Below, in pieces: positions 11,591 to 25,200 of a DNA stretch of 64,000 bases (within the stretch, counting starts at the first letter, position 1; the number at the start of each line of letters is the position of its first letter). The stretch lies in contig CM055097.1 in assembly GCA_029204225.1 (NCBI GenBank), positions 65,646,917 through 65,710,916 of the forward strand, given 5' to 3'. Under the pieces are notes generated by a model that saw only the letters and a list, made by a program, of their open reading frames with translations, was not told the DNA's origin and ran no database searches. The position numbers were made by a program, and so were the translations under genes. The stretch comes from Diphasiastrum complanatum (Eukaryota; Streptophyta; Lycopodiopsida; Lycopodiales; Lycopodiaceae).

Positions 11591-13640
11591 AGGCGATGAC
11601 GGTGATGAGACCACCGCATGTGATTCGTGAGGGGTGCTTGAAAGCAGCCTATAACTCTTTCACGAGAAACGAGGCCCAATCATAGACTGTGTCCAGTCCT
11701 CCCATCATGGTCATCTTGATGATGACCTGCTTGGATACACGGAGGGGACGATGGGAACTGACAATTATGGTGGCGAATAGAAAATCTATCGCATGACAAC
11801 TCAATAGAAAGCACACGACTCTATGCTCACCAATAATAATATGGAATTTTGGAGCTTCAGGAGGGCTAGCTATAAGGTATGATTACTTGCATGCAGATGT
11901 ACTCTCTATTAAAGAGAAAACTTCCAATAAAACGTACAATGTGAGGCGTCGAGTCCACCAATAGTTTATAAAAGAAACATTGGAGTTCATACAAGGAAAT
12001 AAGAAAGCATTGTTTTGTTTACAATATACGTGCAAGCATGATCATTAAAAACTATATAAAGGGGAACAACTAATATAAGATACCTTCTACTTGGAAAAAA
12101 TGAGAAAAAGCCATTGGTCTCGAAAAACATCACTTTGTAAAACATTGGTGACAGAAACACAAATTATAAAAAATGCATCGTAAGTTTGCATTATTGAAGG
12201 AGAATAGATAAAATAATTTTCAGCCTCCAAACTTATTAACAGATTTGGTGTGATAATAATCCTTGGAACAGAATAAATAATAACTATTTCATTCTGCTTT
12301 GGGAGCAATGTCTAAGATTTTGACTGTTCAAATTATTTCATCAGCAACCAACTTCCAAAAGTGCATTGCCCTCTATTTGGAATTAACATCTGTTTAGCTC
12401 ACTGCTATCTTGTACATGGTGTGATATCTAGATTTTTTACAAGAGAAAAGTATTAACAACCTATTCCCATGTACTTTGAACTTAGTGTGGCATAAGTTGT
12501 TGCAACTCAGGCTTTTGTTGTAACGGAGGTTACTGCCATAACAGTAATGCATGCCTGGTTTTTTTTTATGAGCTGGTTACATGCTACTAAGAGCATGCAA
12601 CCTAACAGTTATCTCACTGTGAGGTCAAAAAAAACATTATGGATTTCTCGCATGCATATTACCTGTTGCCTTTTGGGCGTGCATACTACCAGTTGCCTCC
12701 TTAACATGCATAATACCAGTTGTGCTTTGAGCTTTGATCAAGAAATTTCAGACTACTCTTAATGTATTTCACAATTTTGCTTATGTCATCCTCTTACTTT
12801 GGTTGATGATCATTCCAAATTTGATGAAAATGGTTTTGTAGATTCTTGGAGAAAGAACCTCAATCTATTCCTGCCCAAACTCTCCTCAGCTGAGGACTTA
12901 AATGAGAAAGTTTTAATTGATGCTTGCTAAATTGTCTACCTACCATATCATCTTGCTGTAATGTTAGGCTAACCTTGAGCCATATACTAGCGCTTGCTAC
13001 TATCTTTATTTTCATTATCACAACTCAGGATCTATTATTTTAAATGCAACAGTGCATTAGGAACAACCATGTCAATCTCATTGGATAAAGGCCGTGTCGT
13101 ATGGCTTTGGGCTTTAGAGAGGTGAACAGATGTCCAAAACTTTCCTCAGAAATAATGAATAGCCCAACATTGTGAGCGTAATAACCTTTGATCTTTTGAG
13201 CCCATGAGCTTTACACGCATGACCTCTTTATATAGGTGACTGCCACACATACTTCAAACCAGGATAAATGGTGACCGTCTAACTGCTGAAGTCGGAATAA
13301 CTTTTTGTACTCTGAGAGAATTATTCAATGCTAAAAACTAATATAAACATTGAACATACGCCACAGGTGATAACCTCCATATGAAATTACAGAACAGCGA
13401 GCTCCTTTAAGAGCTGCCCACATCTCACCGCACTGTCTCTGCCAGCTCCCTGCTGCCCATGGCACACTCGAGTGCCTTGGTAGAAATCTACGAATAACTT
13501 GCGTTAATGTCAAATGGAAAACAATGGAAATAAAGCTCCAAAGGAGACTACAAAATAAAGTTCTCTGAATAAGTACAGAATAAATAGTCTGGATTTCCTC
13601 TCTTTGAAGAAAGGTTCAAAAATATAACATAACCAAACAA
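11591..13640. other. Intergenic sequence downstream of the UXT gene
   Basis: AT-rich sequence without a recognisable gene, RNA or transposon end. Short minus-strand frames (for example 12087-12308 and 13331-13513) show no family resemblance and no supporting context. Confidence 0.45.
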
Positions 13641-14224
13641 AACCATTTCTCTTTTGTCTTTTATTTGAAAGGTGACCACATGTGAGAGCATCATATAAGG
13701 ATGAAGGAGAGAGAAAGATCGTAAAAATAACTTAAGCACAATAACATTATTGCACAAAGCATAAACTCATCATGTGTTATTCTCTTGGAATAAAACCTTA
13801 GAAAAATGTTTTACTGCCAAGGACAGAATGCCCTAAGGATTACTCCTTGGGCGATCAATTACAAATGGCTAACACTAGATAGCATTGTCCATGACTACAG
13901 GAATGACAACCTTTTTGTAACGATATCTAAAACAAACATAAAGGTATGAATTACTGAGCAGAATGCTTGAGTTTGAAACTACAAAACTTAAAAAGCTCGT
14001 AAAGTTTGCTCTCTGCGATAATTTTCACCAGAAGAGGAATTCTATCACTAAAATGAGAGAGGAACGGTACCTGCAACCATAACACCAGATAGCTTCTCAG
14101 TGGTGTCTAACAATGGATGATCACTAGCAATGGAACTATAAAAGGCCTCCTTTATCTTCTCAATGAAGTTAAGCAAGTACCTGTATCAAACATCACAAGG
14201 AAATGATGACCAGAAGTCCCAACT
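13641..14224 (-). other. Probable 3' UTR of the UXT gene
   Basis: This follows the stop codon at 14225-14227. A minus-strand AATAAA (13660-13665) is a possible polyadenylation signal, which would give a 3' UTR of about 580 bp. GCAG|GTACC and ACAG|GTACTT motifs (near 14070 and 14180 on the minus strand) could be 3'-UTR splice donors. These assignments are inferred from position only. Confidence 0.35.
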
Positions 14225-14353
14225 TCAAAAGTCCTTGCCAGAACCAGACCTGTTCCAAAGGGGTGGGATGATCGTAGCATCATCTGTGGACTTCTGAGAT
14301 AATCCGCCGTTATCAACTAGCAGTAATGGGTCTGTCTCCATATCTTTCATTAT
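14225..14353 (-). CDS. UXT: UXT coding exon 7 (last), about residues 315-356
   Basis: 129 nt including TGA (14227-14225). The acceptor TTCTTATAG precedes ATAATGAAAGATATG. It encodes MKDMETDPLLLVDNGG and then PPLWNRSGSGKDF. Known UXT2/3 tails have the same layout (a DPL motif, variable linker, then P-x-W-N-S-x-K-D), which supports this exon 3.4 kb from exon 6. Confidence 0.85.
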   Translation of the reverse strand: MMKDMETDPLLLVDNGGLSQKSTDDATIIPPLWNRSGSGKDF

Positions 14354-16955
14354 CTATAAGAAGTTGACGGCATAAGAGCATCCATATTAGCTCTACTTGT
14401 AAAGAAACTACTAAACTATGTGTACAGGCCATTAATTAATTTAAACTAAAAAATCTAAACTCCTAAGCAAATCTGCTTTTTTTGGCATTTTTGTGCATTT
14501 TTTTGGGCTACTTTTGGGGGTGGGAAAATAAAAAAAAATTAATTAATTAATTAACTGTACGATTCACCACGGTTCCAACTAAAATTTTCTGAGAACAGTA
14601 CGGTTCACTACTGTACGGTTCTCAAAACCGTGGTGAACCATACACGGTCCATTAATTCTATGGAACCAAATGACAATTAGTAAGAAGAAGAAAAAAAATA
14701 ATGATGAGGATGATAATTCAAATAAAATAATCGTCTTTAGATGTCATAACATTTTTAAATATAGGTATCACCAATATATGGTATGTTCGTCTTTGATAGA
14801 GATGCCAGTACGAGAGGTGTTGAAAAACTTTATTACTTCTATTAAACCAACATGATTGTTTAAAATCCAGATACAATTTACATGAACATCTGCATCCTTA
14901 AGTAAGTTTATCCAAAGCTCATTAATAGAAGGAAGCAAGGCGTTTAAGCAGTTACTTAGCCACTTAGAAAGGTCAGTCAGCATAGTTTTATAGATAGATC
15001 AAGGTCTTTTAGGGACTTTCATATAAATTTCCACGCAACACACAAAAATTGAAGATTTGGGTAACAATTAAAGTTATAAGAATGACAAACATTTTGATGA
15101 TATTTGCAAACAAATACAAAATTATTTGAGCATTTCTCCACACACAAAATGACAAACGTCTATGAAACTTACGAAAAACTTCCACCTCGGTAGAAATTGA
15201 AGTATGAGTATTAGAAGATGAAACAGATGAGACTTTTTTCAAATTCAAATCCAAATAATTTAGAACTTTAGCTTTCCATTCAAATAACAAACTATGGACT
15301 CCAATATATTCTTCAATACGGTAAGTGAACTTATTACTACTCGTCAATGTTTCATGAACATTTTCGAAACGCCTTTTTCAAAAAGGGTTTGAAACGGGAA
15401 AGAATCGGCAAACCTTGGAGAAGCCCGTTCCGACCAAAATGGGTTGAAACGTTCCGGTCCGAACGTTCCGGAACGTTCCTGGTCGGAACGATATTCATAT
15501 AACTTTAATTATTTTAATTATTTATATGAGATTTATCCTTTATAAAAAACGTATTTTTTTTTTTTTTTGAGGGCATCGTTTCGAAACGAAACACGTTCTG
15601 GAACGCGTTCCGTTCCAGATTGGGCAACTAAGCACTAATCACCTACTAATCTAGATTCTATCATAGTTGTGTCGAACCGCGGTTCATTCAAAGAACAGCC
15701 AGTTCGAATCGGCCCGGTTCAAACCATTTTTTTGGTTCGAACCGAAGAAAAAAATACACGGTTCGAACCGTTTTTTGGCATTTTCCTGTTAGGAATTAAT
15801 GGATTAATTAATTCATTGTAGAGGCCAGCCTGTGTGCTAGAAGGCCTATTTCTATTTTTAGTATAGGTGCTATCTATTTTTAGTATAGGTACCTAAGTTA
15901 GTACCAATTTTGCTAGAATAGTATAGAAATCTATTTTAACCAAGTTAGCATAGATTTCTATTGTTAAGTCTTCATAATAGCATTTCAATTGCTATTGTAG
16001 AAGGATAGCTTTTGCTTTTCATTGTGGGCAGTCTCTATAAGAGTAGATGGGCGCCCACCTCCATTGTAATCTCGATTTCCAGCTTATGAAGCATAGCTTC
16101 TTGCAGTCTCTCTTCTTCTTCAGATTGTGGTTGATGTTTTGTGTGAGTACTAATAAGATTAGTCTACTCCGAATAAAGAATTTCTGCGATTCTAACATGG
16201 TATCAGAGCCATCTCGTTAAGATCGGGATCTACGGAAGGAGAAGATCAACGCTGCAGGTTTTACTGGTGGAGATCGCATCTGGTGGGGGTGCTATTTGAT
16301 GAAGGTTATATCTAGTGGAGGCGTCATCATGTGCAAGTTTTTCTGGTGGAGGTCACATCTGGCGCAGGTAGCTTCTAGACAGGCAGCAGTATCAGACAGG
16401 CAGATCTGAGGGAGGCAACATCCAGGACAACAGAACAGGTGTTTTCTTGTGCATGTTTAATGTGGTGCAAGTTCATCTGAAGGTGGCGGCAGGAACCAGA
16501 CAGGCAGTACCTTAGGCAGCAGCGATCAGGACAGGTGTTCCTGAGGGCAGCAGCAGCTGGAGAAGGCAATACCTGAGTAGGTACATCAACTTATCTGTGA
16601 AGGATAAGGTGATTCCGCTGATCAGGAATGCAGTTGGGCCTAAGGATGCATGGGATATCCTTAAGAACACATATGAAACGGTAAGTAAGTCTCGAGTGTT
16701 GTTCTTGAACAATAAGCTTCATACCTTGAAAATGGAATCAGAAGAATCCATTACAGATTTTATTACCAGAGTGAAGGATTTAAGAGATCAGTTGTCTTCT
16801 ATAGGGGAAATTGTACTTGATAATACTCTCCTCTCCGCAGCAGGGATGACCATACAAACGCCGATCCCGTAGCATCCCCCCGTGGGTCGGACTCGGAAAA
16901 CCCTCCCAGATGTGCTCGAACCCGAGAGGCGTTCCATGTGAACTTTCGACAAAAT

Positions 16956-17033
<78 letters not shown>

Positions 17034-19001
17034 AGTCCGCTGCCCGTGCCTTTTGTTTTTTTTTTTTTTTTAAAAAAGCGTCCGGGCCCCGGACGCTGGA
17101 CGCGTCCAGCCAAAAAAATTTTAAAAAAAAAAAAGGACGCGTCCGACCCCGCGTCCGGGGGTCGGACGAGTCCGGGTCCGGGCGTCGGACGCGGGCATTC
17201 CGGCCCGGCAGCAGCAGCAGCAACAGGAAAACCTTAATAGAGATTCCCAGATCAAAACCCATAAAGACCTTAAAAACAAAAAGCGACCCGAGAAACCCTA
17301 ATAGAAAATCCCAGATCACGTTCTAGATCGCATTCCAAAATGCTGGATGCATCTATGGTGTGTACACGTGGCACATAAATCACATACACATGGGGCCTAT
17401 TAAAAAGAGACGTTGGGCCCATCTGATCTTGGAAACTTGACTTGTTCATAAAAAAAAATTAACTGCTGTTTAGAACAGTAGCAGAATTCTACTTTCTGTC
17501 CACCAAAGAAGTTGGCCCAAAATTAAAGAGTCCAAAAAACAGTTCAACGGGCTACTAAACTGCTTGACCATTCAGCATTCACTCAGAGAAATAGCAGAAA
17601 AGGGAAGTTAAAAGCCTTATGTAGCTTTGCTTCTACCACATTTACAAAACAAACAAAAAAAATCTTCACATGACTCCGAACAGGACCAATCCCAGCCACT
17701 GTGTATCTAGATTCTAAAATAAGAAAATAGGTAATTTAACAAAGCTTGAAGGAGTGAGCACACCTGCGGAAGTGCCAAAGTGGTCTCCTTTTGCTTCTGT
17801 TGACTTTCCAAAATGCAAGTGTATGAGTATAAACCCATACCAACAACAGCAATACCAATACCAAATATGTTGTGCCAGCTAAAAGGATCGTGAAGTAGAA
17901 CATATCCAAATGTCAATACTAGACATGTCTTCAAATGCCCCAGAACTTGGTAAGTGACTGGAGAGGTTTTCCCAATCACCAAGAAAGTACTGAAGTTGAC
18001 GGAAACCGAAATAAGGCAGGATAGGATGATAAAGAACTGTTAACAGCTAAGCCATATCAGAATCTAAAAAATGTATGCGGCAAAGAAAACCTCAATTGCC
18101 TAGCACAATGACATTAGGAATTACAATAGTGGAAGTTGGAACCCCAATAATCAACATGCAATGATAAAGCTAAAGTGACCCTGAGGTTTTCAAAAGGAGT
18201 ATCAAATGCCAGGTACTGACTTTTCCAACTCACCAGCACATTTTTAGTGTAGTTGAATGCAAACACATTTTGATTCGTAAGAAGACCGTCCAGAAAGGGA
18301 CCAGCTAAAAATAAGGTAGTTGCTTGATAAGGACATGATTGGTACAACAGTTGTGTTGAAGATACTTTGAACTTTTTCTGTATCGTATTTGTCATCTGGC
18401 ATCACTCTCTGATTAAGGGAAACCATTTCTGTAGCCAAGTACCTTGAAGGTGCTTCATGCCTAACTTAAAGTTATAGCTCATTGATCCTTGGTAAGAATC
18501 AACAAGACAGTACTAGAGGTGAGAGGCTAATAACCACATTTGAAAACTAGGTCCTAACTTTGAATCTTTTGTGCAAAAACGGTTCATAAGTTCATGTAGT
18601 AAGAACCTTTGAAGAAGAAAACGCAATATTACAAAGATTGGTTCAATCCTGAGAGTGGACCTACACAAAGACATACTGAAGGGAATATTTCTATCTCAAG
18701 AGCTCATGAACTTAGATTGGAAATGGGAAGATGGTGCAGTGCAAGTTTTGCCTTGCTGGGCACACACCTATCTCCTTTTCCAAAATGACCAATTGGAAAC
18801 TGCACATCATCACCTTGTCAATTGCAGCTGCCTACAACCACTTCAAAATGACTTCAGAGTTCTTTTTAATGAGTCCACGCGCATAATCTTTTTTTAGAAT
18901 AGCCTCATTTTGAAGTTATTATCAGATTTTAAGGCATTGGCATTGTGCTTGTTATTTGATCCAATAGGCCATTTTGGTCTCTGTGGATGTTAATAAAGAC
19001 A

Positions 19002-19071
<70 letters not shown>

Positions 19072-19157
19072 AGATCGGAAATGGTCTCTTATTCTAGTTC
19101 TGAACACCATCTGGTCCCAAATAACTGGAGTTTATCCAAGTCTGTACTGTCCTGCAC

Positions 19158-19202
<45 letters not shown>

Positions 19203-22184
19203 ATTAGAATTAGAATTATTATTATTAACGTCTTTTGGTGCCCAGGGGCACATAAGACAAAAGAGAGTACAAAATGTGAGAAGCATTGTCCGCATAAGGA
19301 CTTATTTACCAATGAAAAGACAGTAAAACTAAAACTAAAATATCGATCTCTCTGTCTCTAAGAGAAAAAGTATCCAAGCTTGACCACCAGCTGGTGAGGG
19401 TACAAAGCAAGAGCTTAACCACCTGCTCCGCGGAGGAAACTAGCTACGAGCAAGCCGAAAGTAATGAGTGATGGTAGTAGTGGGTCGTGATGTCGGCTGG
19501 TGGGAGGCGTATGAAGATCTAGTAGCACTGGATCGAGCCGAAACTCTCTGTGTCTTCGATCTTCGGACGGGGACGTCAAAATCCGCAACCGAAATATCCA
19601 CTCTGTCTCGCTTCTGGAAGAACTGAGTAATGTGAGCCTGACTGGAATCCATATCTGAGAGCGTAGGTAGAAGTGAAGCTCGTAAAATATACATCTCTCT
19701 CAAAAGAAGACCCACACATCTAGCGTCTGGATACTCGAGGAAGGAGCTCAACGTGAGGGGAATATCTCGGTATAAACAATGGTATCGTCCTCTAATCTCA
19801 TAGTATACTGGGCAGCGAAAGATGAAATGAAACTCATCTTCCACCTCCTGAAGAGAACAGAGCTGACATATCCGCTGCAATCTGGGAGTGTCTGTGTATC
19901 TACCTGTCTCGATAGCAAGCTGATGAGAAGAGACTCGAAGCTGTCCTATACGATATCTCAGACCAAAAGATAGCGTCTGTGTAAGATAAACTGGAAGAAT
20001 AGGCAAGCCCGAAACGTCCAGCCGTAAAAGATGTGTGCCATAATAATGTAGCTTGACCCTATCTGGATCAGGATGTGACCATATAGTGCGTATGTAGCTC
20101 CGGTAGATCTGCTGTCTGATATAAGCATGGGTTCCATTCGGAAGATCAAGTGCGGATAAACCCCAAGTCTGAAGAAGGGCTGAGACACTGCGATACCAAG
20201 AGTGCTTGGCTCCCTGATCCGCAATGGTACAAGATGAAGTGAGAGCAGCAACAATGTATCTGGAGGTATCTAGATCTGATACCCTGTGAAGAAAGGTGAT
20301 GATCTGAAACATAGCACCAACAACTAATGGAGGAGAAGCAAACTCGGCTAGTATGATATCATGTGGTACTGAGGGCTTAGCCCGGATTATCCTACTGAGC
20401 ATGAGAATCTGGATACGAGTAAGATCTCTCCATGTATCGCGTGATAAATCAGGGCACCAAGTCTCAGCCGAATATAGCACAACTGGGGAGACAGTAGCAG
20501 AAAATAGTAGGCATCTGGTAGCAGGATCCTGCACATAATAAGTAGAGCAAAATCTCTCCATATGCACAAGAGCGGTATGCCCCTTGCGGAGCCTGGCGGT
20601 GGCTGCTGGTCGAAAAGTGAGTAGCGGACCAGAGAAAAGAACTCCCAAATAGGTGTAGGAGGTCACGATCTCAATCGGTAGCCCGTCATAATAGAAAATC
20701 ACATCTCTCATATGCTGTCTGTTGGTGTTAAACACCATAATCTTAGTCTTCTTAAGGTTAACCGTCAATCCCCAACGCTGGCAAAAGTGATGTAAAGCAG
20801 AAAGGTGACTCTGTAAACCAGCTGCAGAGGATGAGAGGAGAACCACATCATCAGCGTACAAGAGAATGGGGATAATAATGTCTGCTAGGGGACAGCCCTC
20901 TCCACCTTCCTCGCGAATAATCCGCTCGAGGTCATCTATATATAGTGCAAAAAGAGTGGGTGATAAGGGGCAACCCTGCTTCACACCAATGGTAGAATGT
21001 ATCTGTGAGGACCAGCCACTACCATCTCTGAAACGTGCCAAGACTCGCTCATATAAAGTAATGATCGCAGCAATAGTATCCTCTGAAAAGCCAAGTGAAG
21101 ACAGTCTCTGGAAAAGAAGATGTCGTGGAACAGAGTCAAAAGCTTTGCGAAAATCCACAAAGCAACAGTAAATTCTCTGTTTCCGATGTCGAGCCTCCTC
21201 AATAATGCATCTCAAAATGAAGATCTGGTCTGAAGTAGAATATCCCGGTCTGAAACCAGCTTGACCCATAGCGTGTAAACCCTCAGTTTCAGCAAAAGAT
21301 CCAGTAACTGTCTGTAGTATAGAGCCATATATCTTAGCCAGAGTGTGGCCAATCATAATGGTGCGGTAGTTTCCTACATTCATGGGATCACCTGCCTTGA
21401 GGATGGGGTGAAGGATATTAGTACACCAAGCCGTAGGAAAACCAGAAGTAACAGCTGTGTTAAAAACATGAGCAATGTAAGGGGAGATGAGATGTGCTAC
21501 GGGCTTTAGGAAGTCTACACTTAAGGAGTCATAGTCAGTGGCTTTATTTAGTTTGGCATGTTTAATGGCGTTTTCAACCATGTCAGGGGTGAAAAGTGAG
21601 CAGTGGTCAGGTCTCGGTGAGAGTGAGGTAGGAGGAGAGTCCGTGGTATATAACTCCGTGGCATACTCGATCCAGGATTCGATGGCTATGGGGGCCAATG
21701 TTGAAGAGTGTCTGGTGAAATGTTTCCAGAAAAAAGAGGAGGAGGGTGAATCTAAAGAGTTGATCATTTTTTGGCAGAGTGATTGTAGGTACTTGATCTT
21801 CTTTGTTCTGGTGGTTCTATGATATTCTTTCTGGCATTGTTTGAGTGTGGCAGGGGAGTGTGACCTGGCATATGTCACATGATTGTGAAGAGAGCGGCAT
21901 TCTGCATCATACCATCTGTTGTGAACACTTCTGTGAGATGATGTCGTTTTGGTGGGGAAGGATGAGGAAGCAGCAGCTAAGAGGGATGTAGAGAGAAAAG
22001 TGGCTTGCTGGTCAATTGGTGCCATGAACGGGAAGTTAGCGAGTAGTTGGGATAAGATTGTGGTGTAATTAGTGAATCCAGATTGGGTGAAAGGAATACG
22101 TTTATGAGTGGGAAGAGAGCAAGAAACTTGCAAAGAAGAGGTTATGTGACCAAGTGAGATGTGTAAGAGTGAGTGATTGGAAAT

Positions 22185-22277
<93 letters not shown>

Positions 22278-25200
22278 TAGCGCTGCTGCCCGCCCTGCTG
22301 GCGCTGCAGTGCTGACCTTCGCACCTGCCCTACGCTGCCCTGCGCTGGTCTGCGCTACTGCGCTGCTACGCCTGGCCGTTTGTCTACACTGTCCTCCATC
22401 TGCTTACCGCCTCCTATGGCACCTAAGAAAAAGGGGGGTGTTCTTACACCCCCCTCCCTGTTGGACACCCCCCCATCACCGGTAGTGATGGAGGAGCCGT
22501 CTTCGGTGATAGAAACTAGTGACATTCCTGTCAACATGGCTGCCATTGACTACACTCCTTCCAAACCTACCGAAAGTCTTTTTGCTTATGATCTTAGTTT
22601 TATCCGACAAGAAATTCTTGGACTTAAGAAACAACTACACCTCTTTGAAGCTGAAAATAGCAAGTTAGCTAAGGATCTTTTTGGTGTCACGGAACGTGTG
22701 GAGCAGCTTGAGCAAGAAAATATATATCTTAAGCAACGAATTGCAGAAAAAAGTGCCTTGGAGGAGACTTCCAACAAGATCAATAGCTTGGAGAAACAAG
22801 TCGAGGAGACGAAAACGTGGGCAGCACTCTTCAAACCGGATGATATGGGCAGCAATCTCTCATCACTCGCAAAACAGGTTGAAGAAACGACATCGATCCT
22901 TAAGCAAGGTAATCACTCTCAGATTTCATCTTTTCCGAAGGAAAACGATTTGGAGACAGTTTTGGGTGAACAAGCCAGAAGGGCCAAAAAAGCCTTTAAC
23001 ATTAGAGTAAGAGGCATTGCCAATGGTGGAAAACCGTTGGAAGAAGCTACGGATTTGCTCATTTCCAAGTTATCTCATGTGGCTGATGGTTTTGATACTG
23101 CTTGGCGTAGTAAATTTGATGACAATGTTTTGTTTATCAAGTTCCGCTCGCTTTCACAACGCAATGCTGCCCTTCGGCTTAGGGCAAAGCTTAAAGGTAC
23201 TTTCATTTATATGGATGATGACTTAACAAATACTCAATGGTTGGCAAGAAAAAAGATTATCCTTGAAGCGAAAGAGAAAGGGCAAAGGGTTGTTTTTATT
23301 GACGGGAAACCGAGATTTTTCGACCTTCCACAATAGGAACTAGGGGCCCCCGGATATAGAAGCTACCCGAGATCCCCTATCAATTTGAGACTTGGCTTCT
23401 GGAATTGTAATGGTTTTTTATCTTCGTCATCAGCCGGAGACTTTGCTGATTTTATTAGAAAATGCGACATTTTGTTGTTGGCTGAAACTCATGAGTCCTT
23501 ATATCATCCTCTTCCAAATATACAGGAGTACTCTTGGCATTCTGCTTTTCGTCCATTTGTTAGGGGAAAAACTTGTCGAGGATCTGGAGGAGTAGCTTGT
23601 TTATACAGAGACACCACAGTTCAGATGGTTAAACAAGATCCATACACTCGCTATATTTGGTTACACATTATTGGCTCACTATTGGGATTACCTCAGGACA
23701 TCTATATAGCTGTATGCTATTTTGCTCCACAGACCTCAGTGTTTGCTGAGTTTGGCGGGGACCCTTTTCAGGCTCTCTCAGATGATATTGCTATCTTTTC
23801 TCAGCAGGGTTCCATTTTACTAGCAGGTGATTTCAACGCCCGCACAAGCTCTAGACAAACCGAATTTCATGCAGCTACGGATCTTCTCAGGCTTTACCCT
23901 TTGGATATGGGGCTAGACCGGGTATCACAGGATGCAGACACTCCAGCTACATCTTTCGGGGAGCAGTTGATCACTCTAGCAGAGACACACGCTCTTGCCA
24001 TTTTGAATGGCCTCACACAGTGGCCTTCCTCATCAGCATATACATGCTATCCTCATGGTGGAGGACATAGTGTGGTCGACTACTTCATTGGATCACCTGC
24101 TTTGATCTCTCACATTTCTGATTTCTCCATTACACCCCCTACCATTTCCGATCACTCACTCTTACACATCTCACTTGGTCACATAACCTCTTCTTTGCAA
24201 GTTTCTTGCTCTCTTCCCACTCATAAACGTATTCCTTTCACCCAATCTGGATTCACTAATTACACCACAATCTTATCCCAACTACTCGCTAACTTCCCGT
24301 TCATGGCACCAATTGACCAGCAAGCCACTTTTCTCTCTACATCCCTCTTAGCTGCTGCTTCCTCATCCTTCCCCACCAAAACGACATCATCTCACAGAAG
24401 TGTTCACAACAGATGGTATGATGCAGAATGCCGCTCTCTTCACAATCATGTGACATATGCCAGGTCACACTCCCCTGCCACACTCAAACAATGCCAGAAA
24501 GAATATCATAGAACCACCAGAACAAAGAAGATCAAGTACCTACAATCACTCTGCCAAAAAATGATCAACTCTTTAGATTCACCCTCCTCCTCTTTTTTCT
24601 GGAAACATTTCACCAGACACTCTTCAACATTGGCCCCCATAGCCATCGAATCCTGGATCGAGTATGCCACGGAGTTATATACCACGGACTCTCCTCCTAC
24701 CTCACTCTCACCGAGACCTGACCACTGCTCACTTTTCACCCCTGACATGGTTGAAAACGCCATTAAACATGCCAAACTAAATAAAGCCACTGACTATGAC
24801 TCCTTAAGTGTAGACTTCCTAAAGCCCGTAGCACATCTCATCTCCCCTTACATTGCTCATGTTTTTAACACAGCTGTTACTTCTGGTTTTCCTACGGCTT
24901 GGTGTACTAATATCCTTCACCCCATCCTCAAGGCAGGTGATCCCATGAATGTAGGAAACTACCGCACCATTATGATTGGCCACACTCTGGCTAAGATATA
25001 TGGCTCTATACTACAGACAGTTACTGGATCTTTTGCTGAAACTGAGGGTTTACACGCTATGGGTCAAGCTGGTTTCAGACCGGGATATTCTACTTCAGAC
25101 CAGATCTTCATTTTGAGATGCATTATTGAGGAGACTCGACATCGGAAACAGAGAATTTACTGTTGCTTTGTGGATTTTCGCAAAGCTTTTGACTCTGTTC

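Noticed and set aside
16938-17326. Ser-Leu repeat ORFs over (CT)n, and similar ones at 18974, 22177 and 33800
   Set aside because: Translations of dinucleotide repeats with no independent coding signal.
20866-21171. Repeated small ORFs on the strand opposite the LINE reverse transcriptase (also 25157-25462)
   Set aside because: They occur in both LINE copies only because they are the antisense of ORF2; the pair is explained by the inverted repeat.
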